From Verrucomicrobiota bacterium (lineage in GTDB: Bacteria > Verrucomicrobiota > Verrucomicrobiia > Opitutales > UBA953), in contig RFRI01000109.1 in the NCBI GenBank assembly GCA_009924535.1, positions 1 to 5,593 of the forward strand: DNA of 5,593 bases, read 5' to 3'. Position 1 is the first letter of the stretch. Every line of letters starts with the position of its first letter. Both the position numbers and the translations under genes were made by a program. This document shows, one piece after another, positions 1 to 5,593 of this stretch. The notes beneath the pieces are model-generated. The model was not told the DNA's origin and ran no database searches. It saw nothing but the letters and a program-made list of their open reading frames with translations.

Positions 1-1
1 G

Positions 2-691
2 CCGGCGTTCGTGACGCTGTGGATCCGCAAGGAAGTCCCCGAGACCGCCGAATGGTCGGCCGAGAAGGGAAAGCAGGAGGCGCCTTCGATGATGGGGCTG
101 TTCGGCCACGACATCTGCCGGACGACGTTCATCGCCTCATTGCTCTGCGCCATCTCGCTGACCGGACATTGGTGCTTCATGTTCTGGCAGCAGGCGTTCA
201 TCCGCAGCCATCCCGCGGTGCTGGACGGTTCGCCCGAACTGAAGGCCAAGGTCGTCTCGACCGCGCTCTTCTGGGTCATCTCGGCCTCGGTGGTCGGCAA
301 CTTCGCTTCCGGCTGGGCCGCCCAGCGTTTCGGTTATCGTCGCGCCTTGGCGGCTTTCTTCGCGGTGTATTTCGTGCTCATGGCGGTGACCTTCGCCTAT
401 CCTTGGAGCCTGTCCGAGACCTATGTCCTCTATGCCGGCATCGGCTTCTGCCAGGGCGTCTTCGGCCTCTTCACGATGGCCCTGCCGCCGCTGTTCCCCA
501 CCTTGCTCCGCACCACGGGCGCCGGCTTCAGCTATAACATCGGGCGCGTCTTCGCCGCCGCGGGGACGGTCTTCTTCGGCCTCTTCGCCAAGGTCGGCGA
601 TTTCAGCTCGGTGCTGCTCTACGCCTCGTTCCTGTTCCTGCCGGCCGCGATCCTGGCGATGTGGCTCCCGGTCGAAGAGGCTACTTCCTGA
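2..691 (+). CDS. MFS transporter, C-terminal half (5' end outside window)
   Basis: This is the C-terminal part of a major facilitator superfamily permease in the inner membrane. The frame is open from base 2, so the gene begins upstream and 229 residues are visible. The first residues (LWIRKEVPE) resemble the segment after helix 6, followed by a charged cytoplasmic loop. Six hydrophobic segments follow, at about residues 42-66, 86-106, 114-133, 139-165, 178-197 and 203-222, matching helices 7-12. The loop between the second and third segments, GWAAQRFGYRRA (about 104-115), is the repeat of the MFS signature loop. The stretch around residues 162-182 (LPPLFPTLLRTTGAGFSYN) matches the 'LFPTxxRxTGxGFxYNxGR' signature of metabolite/aromatic acid:H+ symporters and sugar-transporter-like MFS proteins. 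Substrate cannot be read from this fragment. The stop (TGA 689-691) lies inside the 3' end of the convergent EVE gene. Family assignment is secure; transport specificity is not. Confidence 0.9.
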   Translation, partial: PAFVTLWIRKEVPETAEWSAEKGKQEAPSMMGLFGHDICRTTFIASLLCAISLTGHWCFMFWQQAFIRSHPAVLDGSPELKAKVVSTALFWVISASVVGNFASGWAAQRFGYRRALAAFFAVYFVLMAVTFAYPWSLSETYVLYAGIGFCQGVFGLFTMALPPLFPTLLRTTGAGFSYNIGRVFAAAGTVFFGLFAKVGDFSSVLLYASFLFLPAAILAMWLPVEEATS

Positions 692-1142
692 GTCCGCCCA
701 GTCCGGCGATCGCCTTGAATTCGGCGGCGGACACGGGCGTCACGGAGAGACGGTTGCCCGGACGCAGGATGAGCATGTCCTTGAGTGCCGCGCAGTCGCG
801 GAGGTCCGGCAGGCTGACGAGACGCTTGAAGCCTTGGTGGAAGGAGACTTCGATGCAGCTCCACCGCGGGTTATCCTTGGTCGACTTCGCGTCGTAGTAA
901 TCGGACTTCGGCTCGAACTGCGTGGGGTCGTCGAAGGCTTCGCGGGAGACCTTGGCCACGCCGACGATGCCGGGCTCGTCGCAGTTGGAATGGTAGAACA
1001 GCACGAGGTCGCCGACCTTGGCCGAGCGCATGAAGTTCCGGGCCTGGTAATTGCGCACGCCCGTCCACGGCTCCTTGCCTTTGCGTTCGAGTTCCTGGAA
1101 GGAGAACTCGTCGGGTTCGGACTTCATCAGCCAGTGGTGCAT
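681..1142 (-). CDS. EVE domain-containing protein (THYN1-like)
   Basis: A 153-residue single-domain protein of the EVE family (PUA/ASCH-like fold; relative of human THYN1). Known EVE domains bind modified bases in DNA or RNA; the cellular role of bacterial stand-alone copies is unsettled. Visible family marks are the N-terminal HWLMKSEP (residues 3-10), WTGVRNYQARNFM (26-38), GDLVLFYHS (44-52), the segment YYDAKSTKDNPRW (82-94), and the C-terminal LRPGNRLSVTPVSAAEF (126-142). Length is normal for a complete member. The ATG at 1142-1140 is favoured because family members start a few residues before WLMKSEP. A weak purine-rich GGTGG lies four bases upstream of it. The gene is convergent with the MFS gene (11-bp overlap) and divergent from the TatD gene. 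It is probably a cytoplasmic housekeeping protein; nothing around it marks a defence island. Confidence 0.93.
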   Translation of the reverse strand: MHHWLMKSEPDEFSFQELERKGKEPWTGVRNYQARNFMRSAKVGDLVLFYHSNCDEPGIVGVAKVSREAFDDPTQFEPKSDYYDAKSTKDNPRWSCIEVSFHQGFKRLVSLPDLRDCAALKDMLILRPGNRLSVTPVSAAEFKAIAGLGGLRK

Positions 1143-1225
1143 GCGGCCACCGTGCAGGGCAGGGAGGCTTTTTCAAGGCAGGGCTGTGGTCTTGCCCTTT
1201 CGTCTCGGGGGAGCCTAATCACCCC

Positions 1226-2029
1226 GTGCGCCTGCTGGACTCCCATTGTCACCCGGAATACGCCCTCAAGGCCGGTCGGCTCGCCGCGTGGGTGGCGGAA
1301 TGCCGCGCCGCCGGCGTCGAGGGCGCCGTCGCCATCGGGACCGACCTCAAGGATTGGTCCGACTATCGTGACCTCGCGGCCCGGCAGCCGGATTTCTTCC
1401 GTCACACCGTCGGCCTGCATCCTTGCCACGTCGAAGAGGGCTGGGAGGAGACGGTCGCCGCCATCTCGCCCTATTTCGCCGATCCTACGCACCCGGCGGC
1501 CCTCGGGGAGATCGGCTTGGATTATTTCCGGCTCCCGGCCGACGTCGCCGAAGCCGAGCGCATCAAGGGCTGGCAGCAGGAAGCTTTCCGTCGTCAGCTG
1601 ATGCTGGCCTATCAGTTCGGTTGCCCGGTGGTCATCCATTCCCGCCATGCCTTCGACGACTGCGTGCGTCTGATCGACGCCAGCGGCGTCGACTGGCGCA
1701 AGGTCGTCTTCCATTGCTTCGTCGAAGGGCCGGACCAAGTCCGTCAGGTCAATCAGCGCGGCGGCCGCGCCTCCTTCACGGGCATCATCACTTACGCCAA
1801 GTCGGAGGAGATCCGTCAGGCGCTCAAGGCGCAGGGGTTGGCCCGCCTGATGCTCGAGACGGATGCGCCTTACCTCGCCCCGCAGTCCGTCCGGGGTAAG
1901 GAAAATACGCCCGCCTATCTGCCGGAGATCTGCGCCAAGGCCGCGGAGCTCCTGGGTCTGCCGGCCGACGAGGTGGCCGAGGTCGCGACCCGCAATGCGC
2001 GCGAATTCTTCGGGTTCGCCGCAGGCTGA
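1226..2029 (+). CDS. TatD family metal-dependent hydrolase
   Basis: A 267-residue TatD-type amidohydrolase (TIM-barrel metallo-hydrolase). Characterised relatives are 3'-5' exonucleases/DNases acting in the cytoplasm on DNA or RNA ends. All expected metal and catalytic residues are present: HxH near the N-terminus (H7 and H9 in DSHCHPEY), E95 in ALGEIGLDYF, H138 in VVIHSRHAF, H163 in FHCFVEG, and D213 in LETDAPYLAP. The ENTPAYLPEI segment (226-235) corresponds to the family's typical 'R/K-N-E/T-P-x-Y' stretch. Length is standard. GTG at 1226 is chosen as start because the family begins two to four residues before the DxHxH motif. A GGGGGAG stretch ends 12 bases upstream, somewhat far but usable as a ribosome-binding site. 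The gene may be co-transcribed with the disrupted acyltransferase gene 60 bases downstream. Exact substrate is not deducible. The family is sure, but the paralogue (TatD, YcfH or YjjV type) is not. Confidence 0.94.
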   Translation: MRLLDSHCHPEYALKAGRLAAWVAECRAAGVEGAVAIGTDLKDWSDYRDLAARQPDFFRHTVGLHPCHVEEGWEETVAAISPYFADPTHPAALGEIGLDYFRLPADVAEAERIKGWQQEAFRRQLMLAYQFGCPVVIHSRHAFDDCVRLIDASGVDWRKVVFHCFVEGPDQVRQVNQRGGRASFTGIITYAKSEEIRQALKAQGLARLMLETDAPYLAPQSVRGKENTPAYLPEICAKAAELLGLPADEVAEVATRNAREFFGFAAG

Positions 2030-2066
2030 CACCACATTGTCACGGTTCCGCCCCCGTCTGTTCGCA

Positions 2067-2092
2067 CATCCGTGGCATCATCGCCACAGATG
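2067..2092 (+). promoter_or_regulatory. Inverted repeat covering the start codon of the OlsF-like gene
   Basis: The arms CATCCGTGGC (2067-2076) and GCCACAGATG (2083-2092) pair as a ten-base stem with one C-A mismatch around a six-base loop (ATCATC). The last three bases of the 3' arm are the proposed ATG (2090-2092). No Shine-Dalgarno sequence is evident before this ATG. The pairing is seen directly. A role in masking the start codon is inference, and chance is a real alternative in GC-rich DNA. Confidence 0.35.
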
Positions 2093-2271
2093 TCACCGCA
2101 GCCTGCCCCCAGCAATACCGACGAACTGAAGGCCAACCTCGGTCCGCTGTCCTGGGCCGAGCCCGTCTTGGACCGTTTCTTCAAGGTGCGCGCCTTCGAC
2201 GCTTTCCTCGCGCGTATCCACGCGGCGGGTCGTCCCGATTTCTTCACTTCCGCGATGGAACAGGCCGGGCT
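2090..2271 (+). pseudogene. OlsF-like bifunctional acyltransferase, detached N-terminal fragment
   Basis: This is the first ~61 residues (from ATG 2090, MSPQPAPSNTDELKANLG) of what was probably one gene continuing to 3708. Residues such as LSWAEPVLDRFFKVRAFDAFLARI resemble the N-terminal lead-in of hemolysin-like PlsC acyltransferases fused to an OlsB-like domain. Past about base 2271 this frame becomes low-complexity and unrelated (CNTWSDQCSTPTPP) and stops at 2378-2380, while family-like sequence resumes one frame over at about 2272. Relatives carry a catalytic HX4D block (NHPFGG-type) between these two points. I find no such block in any of the three forward frames between 2200 and 2340. 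The break therefore looks like an internal deletion of perhaps 60-75 codons that also shifted the frame, not a simple one-base error. Alternatives are an assembly error or an unusually short, still-expressed peptide. The disruption is well supported; its size is estimated from my memory of the family. Confidence 0.65.
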
Positions 2272-3708
2272 GTGCAATACCTGGAGCGACCAGTGTTCAA
2301 CCCCAACTCCGCCGATCCCGGCAACGTCGCCGGCACGCGGCGCATCTTGGCGCACCTGCGCGCCGGCGGCTGCATCCTGACGTTCCCTTCGGGCGAGGTC
2401 TCCAGCCTGAGTCTCAAATCCCGGCGCGTGGCCGATCCGGTCTGGTCTCCGCAGGTCGTGCGCATGGCCCGCAAGGTGGGGGCCGCCTTGCTGCCGCTGC
2501 GGATCGAAGGTCGTAATTCCGGTCTCTTCCAATCCCTCGGGCTGGCTCATTCGCGTGTGCGGACGATGCTGCTCCTGCGAGAGTTCCTGCACCATCGGGG
2601 CAAGGTGATCCGGTTGCGCACGGCCAATCCGGTCACGCCCGCCCAGTTGGCGGACCATCCTGATGACGAGGAGGCGACGAGCTTCCTGCGTCTGCGCTGC
2701 GAACTGCTTTCCAGCCGCGGCGAGCGCGAGAAAGTCGCGGCTACCAAGCCCTCGGCGCCTCAGGCCCCGATCATCGCGCCGGTGAATCCTTTGCTCCTCC
2801 GGGCGGAACTGCAGAGCCTTCCCGAGGAAGACCTGCTCCTCACCAGCGGCGACTTCAAGGTGTACCGCTTCCTGGGCAAGGACCTGCCGCATACCCTGCG
2901 CGAGATCGGCCGCCTGCGCGAGACGACCTTCCGTTCCGTGTCCGAAGGCACGGGCCTGGATTGCGACCTCGACGCCTTCGACGCCTGGTACGACCAGATC
3001 GTGCTGTGGGACGACAAGGCTTCCGCGATCGTCGGCGGCTATCGCCTCGGGCCGACCGACCGCATCCTGCCGCTCCAGGGCAAGCACGGCCTCTACACCT
3101 CGACCCTTTTCGAGTTCAAGGGAGACTTCTTCCGCCGCATGGATCCCGCGCTCGAGATGGGCCGTTCGTTCATCCGGCAGGAGTACCAGCGCAAGCCGAC
3201 GAGCCTCCCGCTGCTTTGGCGTGGCATCGGCCGCTATGTCGTCCGTTTCCCGAAATATCACCTGCTGTTCGGTCCGGTGAGCATCAATCCCGAGTATGGC
3301 CAGGCTTCCAAGGAGCTCATCCTTTCCTATCTCAAGAACAACCGTTCCGCCGACGACCTGCTGCCGTTGGTCCGGGCGAAGAATCCGCCGCGTTCGATGA
3401 GCCTGCGCGACGCGGATCTCGACGTGCTCCAGCGCTGCGCGTTCGACCTCGAGCATGTGTCGAGCCTCGTCAGCGACCTCGAGCCTGACGCCAAGGCCGT
3501 GCCGGTGCTCCTGAAGCATTACCTCAAGCTCAACGGCCGTCTCATCGCGTTCAATGTCGACGAGGGTTTCGGCGGCTGCCTGGACGGTCTGATCGTCGTG
3601 GACCTCACCCAGACGGATCACAAGCTCCTCGCCGCCTACATGGGCGACGAAGGGGCGCGCCAGTTCCTCGAGTATCACGATTTCGACGGCGCGAAGGCCC
3701 GGGCATGA
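2272..3708 (+). CDS. OlsF-like protein: partial PlsC-like domain + intact OlsB-like GNAT N-acyltransferase
   Basis: Related OlsF proteins make ornithine-type aminolipids at the inner membrane: the GNAT-like C-terminal domain N-acylates the amino acid from acyl-ACP and the PlsC-like N-terminal domain adds the second acyl chain. The frame (478 residues from GTG 2272) opens in the middle of the PlsC domain. It keeps FPSGEVSS (residues 38-45) and the WSPQVVRMARKVGAALLP...EGRNS region (58-83), which match later PlsC blocks, but the HX4D catalytic block is missing. An Ala/Pro-rich linker (about 156-171) leads to the OlsB-like domain (about 172-455). Its marks include LREIGRLRETTFR (209-221), AIVGGYRLG (252-260), GLYTSTLFEF (273-282), the hallmark EMGRSFIRQEYQR (295-307), LFGPVSINPEYG (332-343), and a conserved tail with SDLEPDAKAVPVLLKHYLKLNG (401-422). 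The C-terminal domain looks complete and under selection. A GGAACAGG before the GTG could allow independent starts, giving an N-acyltransferase alone. Otherwise this is the body of a pseudogene beginning at 2090. Confidence 0.75.
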   Translation: MQYLERPVFNPNSADPGNVAGTRRILAHLRAGGCILTFPSGEVSSLSLKSRRVADPVWSPQVVRMARKVGAALLPLRIEGRNSGLFQSLGLAHSRVRTMLLLREFLHHRGKVIRLRTANPVTPAQLADHPDDEEATSFLRLRCELLSSRGEREKVAATKPSAPQAPIIAPVNPLLLRAELQSLPEEDLLLTSGDFKVYRFLGKDLPHTLREIGRLRETTFRSVSEGTGLDCDLDAFDAWYDQIVLWDDKASAIVGGYRLGPTDRILPLQGKHGLYTSTLFEFKGDFFRRMDPALEMGRSFIRQEYQRKPTSLPLLWRGIGRYVVRFPKYHLLFGPVSINPEYGQASKELILSYLKNNRSADDLLPLVRAKNPPRSMSLRDADLDVLQRCAFDLEHVSSLVSDLEPDAKAVPVLLKHYLKLNGRLIAFNVDEGFGGCLDGLIVVDLTQTDHKLLAAYMGDEGARQFLEYHDFDGAKARA

Positions 3709-3733
3709 AAAAAGGCGGGCCTTGCGGCCCGCC
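3708..3733 (-). terminator. Rho-independent terminator of metY
   Basis: A perfect 8-bp GC stem, GGCGGGCC (3714-3721) with GGCCCGCC (3726-3733), closes a four-base loop. On the minus strand the stem is followed by six T (complement of A 3708-3713), the classic intrinsic terminator form. It lies 23 bases past the metY stop codon. The T run overlaps the last base of the acyltransferase stop codon on the other strand. There is no T run after the stem on the plus strand, so it should serve mainly the leftward transcript. Confidence 0.9.
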
Positions 3734-3756
3734 CTGATCGGTCGGTGGCGACAGGC

Positions 3757-5046
3757 TTAGGCCTTGGCCAGCGCCTGCTCGAGGTCGGCGATGATGTCTT
3801 CGATGTCCTCGATGCCCACGGAGAGGCGGACGTAGTCGTCGGTCACCCCGGCGCTGTCGCGCTCGGCGGCGGTGAGCTGCGAGTGCGTCGTGGAGGCCGG
3901 GTGGATCGCCAGCGAGCGGGCGTCGCCGATGTTGGCGACGTGGCTGTGGAGCTGCAGGGCGTTGATGAACTTGCTGCCGCCTTCGAAGCCCGACTTGAGG
4001 CCGAAGCCGACCAGCGCGCCGTAGCCGTTGGTGAGGTACTTCTTGGCGAGGTCGTGGTACTTCGACGACTTCAGGCCGGGGTAGTTGGTCCACTTCACCT
4101 TCGGGTGCGCTTCCAGGAACTGGGCGACCTTCATCGCGTTGGCGCAATGGCGTTCCATGCGGAGGTGCAGGGTCTCGAGGCCCTGCAGGAGCAGGAACGA
4201 GTTGAAGGGCGAGATGCAGCTGCCGACGTCGCGGAGGAACTGCAGGCGCATCTTCATGATGAAGGCGATGTTGGCGCCGCCGGCCGGGGCGAAGGCCTTG
4301 AAGGCTTCCCAGTGCGGCAGGCCGTGGTAGGACATGTCGGGCTCGGTGAAGCCGGGGAACTTGCCGTTGCCCCAATTGAAGTTGCCGCCGTCGACGACGA
4401 TGCCGCCGATGGAGGTGCCGTGGCCGCCGATGTGCTTGGTGGCCGAGTGCACGACGATGTTCGCGCCATGCTCGAACGGGCGGTTCAGGTAGGGCGACAG
4501 CGCGGTGTTGTCGATGATGAGGGGGACGCCGACTTCCTTGGCGATCTTGCCGACTTCCGCGAAGGGGAAGATGTTGAGGCGAGGGTTGCCGAGGCCTTCG
4601 CCGTAGAAGGCCTTGGTGTTCGACTTCACGGCCTTGCGGAAGTTCTCGGGATCGTCGCCGTCGACGAAGGACACCTGGATGCCGAGCTTCGGCAGGGTGT
4701 AGTGGAAGAGGTTGTAGGTGCCGCCGTAGAGCTGGGAGACCGAGACGATGTGGTCGCCGGCGCCGGCGATGTTCAGGATGGCCGCGGTGATGGCGGCCTG
4801 GCCGGAGGAGTGGGCGAGCGCGCCGGAACCGCCTTCGAGGGCCGCGAGGCGCTGCTCGAGGACGTCCGTCGTCGGGTTCATGATGCGGGTGTAGATGTTG
4901 CCGAGCTCCTTCAGGCCGAAGAGGTTCGCCGCGTGCTCCGTGTCGCGGAACTGGTAGCTCGTGGTCTGGTAGATCGGGACAGCGCGCGAACCGGTGGTCG
5001 GATCGGGCTTCTGGCCGGCGTGCAGGGACTTGGTGCCTAGTTTCAT
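3757..5046 (-). CDS. metY: O-acetylhomoserine aminocarboxypropyltransferase (sulfhydrylase), PLP-dependent
   Basis: A 429-residue enzyme of the Cys/Met metabolism PLP family (fold type I). It is best called O-acetylhomoserine sulfhydrylase, which joins O-acetylhomoserine with sulfide to give homocysteine in methionine synthesis; some relatives also act on O-acetylserine. The PLP-binding lysine is K204 in HSATKHIGGHGTS. Other family marks are the N-terminal TKSLHAGQKPDPTTGSRAVP (5-24), YTRIMNPTTDVLEQRLAALE (52-71), the cofactor-facing aspartate D179 in LIIDNTALSPYL, the substrate-side GGANIAF (256-262), and the C-terminal HPASTTHSQL (382-391) followed by VRLSVGIED. The ~430-residue length and the insert after GGIVVDGGNF favour MetY over the shorter MetB/MetC enzymes (~380-400). 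The ATG at 5046 starts exactly at the usual MKxGTKxLHAG N-terminus. No clear Shine-Dalgarno precedes it. It is a single-gene unit with its own terminator, divergent from GH16. Function call is strong; O-succinylhomoserine as substrate cannot be excluded. Confidence 0.95.
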   Translation of the reverse strand: MKLGTKSLHAGQKPDPTTGSRAVPIYQTTSYQFRDTEHAANLFGLKELGNIYTRIMNPTTDVLEQRLAALEGGSGALAHSSGQAAITAAILNIAGAGDHIVSVSQLYGGTYNLFHYTLPKLGIQVSFVDGDDPENFRKAVKSNTKAFYGEGLGNPRLNIFPFAEVGKIAKEVGVPLIIDNTALSPYLNRPFEHGANIVVHSATKHIGGHGTSIGGIVVDGGNFNWGNGKFPGFTEPDMSYHGLPHWEAFKAFAPAGGANIAFIMKMRLQFLRDVGSCISPFNSFLLLQGLETLHLRMERHCANAMKVAQFLEAHPKVKWTNYPGLKSSKYHDLAKKYLTNGYGALVGFGLKSGFEGGSKFINALQLHSHVANIGDARSLAIHPASTTHSQLTAAERDSAGVTDDYVRLSVGIEDIEDIIADLEQALAKA

Positions 5047-5067
5047 GGGGATGAGGTTGGGAGGGTT

Positions 5068-5096
5068 CTTATCTCCGTTAAGCCTGCCTGAAACAA
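5068..5096 (-). promoter_or_regulatory. Candidate promoter of metY
   Basis: Read on the minus strand, TTGTTT (complement of 5096-5091) and GATAAG (complement of 5073-5068) are separated by 17 bases. They match three of six and four of six positions of the sigma-70-type -35 and -10 elements. A start about seven bases on would give a leader of roughly 15 bases with no evident ribosome-binding site. The match is weak and the organism's consensus is unknown. Confidence 0.35.
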
Positions 5097-5110
5097 GCCG
5101 TAACCTGTTT
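5091..5110. promoter_or_regulatory. Imperfect palindrome in the metY-GH16 divergent spacer (possible operator)
   Basis: The arms AAACA (5091-5095) and TGTTT (5106-5110) are inverted repeats ten bases apart, with one further G-C match inside (5097/5104). The left arm overlaps the candidate metY -35. A dyad in a divergent spacer is where a shared transcription factor would bind, but one short copy is thin evidence and no regulator is encoded in view. Confidence 0.25.
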
Positions 5111-5126
5111 TATGACCTTGTCCGCG

Positions 5127-5143
5127 TCCCCCCGGGCGGGGGA
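5127..5143 (+). promoter_or_regulatory. Hairpin enclosing the ribosome-binding site of the GH16 gene
   Basis: TCCCCC (5127-5132) pairs perfectly with GGGGGA (5138-5143) around the loop CGGGC. GGGGGA is the only Shine-Dalgarno-like sequence before the ATG at 5153, nine bases away. If folded, the mRNA would hide its ribosome-binding site. The pairing is directly visible; regulation is inferred. Confidence 0.45.
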
Positions 5144-5152
5144 AGATGCCGT

Positions 5153-5593
5153 ATGCGCCAATTTTTACCCCTGCTTTTGCTTCCGGTCGCGATCATCGCC
5201 GGCGAATGGCGCGAGGTCTGGCGAGACGACTTCAACGGCAAGGAGCTCGACTGGACCAAGTGGGCGGCCGAGGAGAACGGCCATGGCGGCGGCAACGGCG
5301 AGCTGCAATATTACTTCGACCGTCCGCAGAACCTGCGCGTCGAGGACGGACATCTCGTCATCGAGGCGCGCAAGGAGAAGCTCAACGTCGCCGGCGTGCT
5401 GAAGGATTATTCCTCCGCCCGGATCCGGACCAAGCGTCGCGCCGACTGGCTCTACGGACGCTTCGAGATGTCGGCCCAGCTGCCGGCGGGGAAGGGGCTC
5501 TGGCCGGCGTTCTGGATGCTGCCTTCCGAGGAGAAGTACGGCGGCTGGGCCGCCAGCGGGGAGATCGACATCATGGAGTTCAAGGGCCACGAG
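5153..5593 (+). CDS. Secreted glycoside hydrolase family 16 protein (3' end outside window)
   Basis: The first 147 residues of an exported beta-glucanase, probably laminarinase-like (endo-1,3- or 1,3-1,4-beta-glucanase). A short signal peptide is visible: M-R-Q, a hydrophobic core at residues 4-15 (FLPLLLLPVAII), and likely cleavage near A16-G17. The mature GH16 jelly-roll domain opens with WREVWRDDFNGKELDWTKW (19-37). It continues with GNGELQYY (48-54), NLRVEDGHLVIEARKE (60-75), SARIRTKRRADWLYGRFEMSA (88-108 region) and GLWPAFWMLP (115-124). The catalytic ExDxxE motif is GEIDIME (136-142): E137 as nucleophile, D139 as helper, E142 as acid/base. All these match GH16 positions. The ATG at 5153 gives an intact signal peptide, and the GGGGGA at 5138-5143 supports it. 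No other in-frame start lies nearby upstream. The frame is still open at the window edge, so further domains cannot be judged. GH16 also contains agarases, carrageenases and porphyranases; the exact substrate is not certain. Confidence 0.93.
   Translation, partial: MRQFLPLLLLPVAIIAGEWREVWRDDFNGKELDWTKWAAEENGHGGGNGELQYYFDRPQNLRVEDGHLVIEARKEKLNVAGVLKDYSSARIRTKRRADWLYGRFEMSAQLPAGKGLWPAFWMLPSEEKYGGWAASGEIDIMEFKGHE

Noticed and set aside
1127..2035. A 302-codon minus-strand frame antisense to tatD, and a 392-codon plus-strand frame at 423-1601 crossing three genes
   Set aside because: Both are compositional shadows. The first opposes a TatD gene with all catalytic residues. The second runs through the MFS gene, the EVE gene and the divergent spacer with Arg/Ser/Pro-rich filler.
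2027..2042. TGACA-N6-TGTCA dyad at the tatD stop codon
   Set aside because: A single five-base dyad overlapping a stop codon, with no convincing promoter near it and no second copy in the window, is compatible with chance.
2200..2340. Programmed ribosomal frameshift in the OlsF-like gene
   Set aside because: There is no slippery heptamer or typical stimulatory element at the junction, and a frameshift would not restore the missing HX4D block.
1915..3678. A 587-codon open frame on the minus strand across the tatD end and the OlsF-like gene
   Set aside because: It mirrors the plus-strand genes in GC-rich DNA with strong third-position G/C bias. Its translation is Arg/Glu/His/Gln-rich without recognisable domains, while the plus strand shows clear family motifs.
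3745..5040. A 431-codon open frame on the plus strand antisense to metY
   Set aside because: The product is a Val/Gly/Ala/Glu-rich sequence with no motif, and the metY reading on the other strand is unambiguous along the full length.
5047..5111. A SAM riboswitch upstream of metY
   Set aside because: CTTATC at 5068-5073 resembles the first bases of the SAM-I consensus but is on the wrong strand for metY. The rest of the core is absent, and the spacer is too short for a SAM-I aptamer plus promoter.
5078..5113. Plus-strand promoter for the GH16 gene (TTAAGC/TAACCT or TTTTAT)
   Set aside because: Matches to the -35 and -10 consensus are no better than expected by chance, so no specific site is called.

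Overview
The window is a GC-rich, tightly packed piece of bacterial chromosome. It carries six protein-coding loci; the first and last are cut by the window edges. Gene content (an OlsF-like two-domain acyltransferase, a secreted family-16 glycoside hydrolase, an O-acetylhomoserine sulfhydrylase) and weak Shine-Dalgarno sites suggest a Gram-negative heterotroph. A Verrucomicrobiota/PVC-type organism is my best guess, but this is inferred from protein flavour only. I see no rRNA, tRNA, CRISPR, insertion sequence or phage gene.

Layout. The 3' half of an MFS transporter gene (+, 2-691) runs tail-to-tail into a small EVE/THYN1-family gene (-, 681-1142), overlapping it by 11 bp. An 83-bp divergent spacer leads to a TatD-family metal-dependent hydrolase (+, 1226-2029, GTG start). 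Sixty bases later, on the same strand, begins a gene of the OlsF type: an N-terminal PlsC-like lysophospholipid acyltransferase domain plus a C-terminal OlsB-like GNAT N-acyltransferase domain. This gene is broken. Residues 1 to about 61 are in one frame (2090-2271) and the rest in another (to 3708), and the stretch that should carry the catalytic HX4D motif is absent from all three frames. The C-terminal domain is complete. A strong intrinsic terminator (3708-3733) belongs to the next gene, read leftwards: a complete metY-type sulfhydrylase (-, 3757-5046). A 106-bp divergent spacer follows, with a candidate metY promoter, an imperfect palindrome and a hairpin that would bury the ribosome-binding site of the last gene. 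That gene encodes a secreted GH16 beta-glucanase (+, 5153 to beyond the edge).

The genes do not form one pathway. MetY is amino-acid biosynthesis, GH16 is extracellular polysaccharide breakdown, OlsF would be membrane aminolipid synthesis, TatD is nucleic-acid/housekeeping, and EVE is a modified-base or RNA-binding fold. The window looks like ordinary core genome. The points worth checking are the disrupted OlsF-like gene and two possible translation-control hairpins, at 2067-2092 and 5127-5143. I did not find a convincing undescribed multi-gene system.
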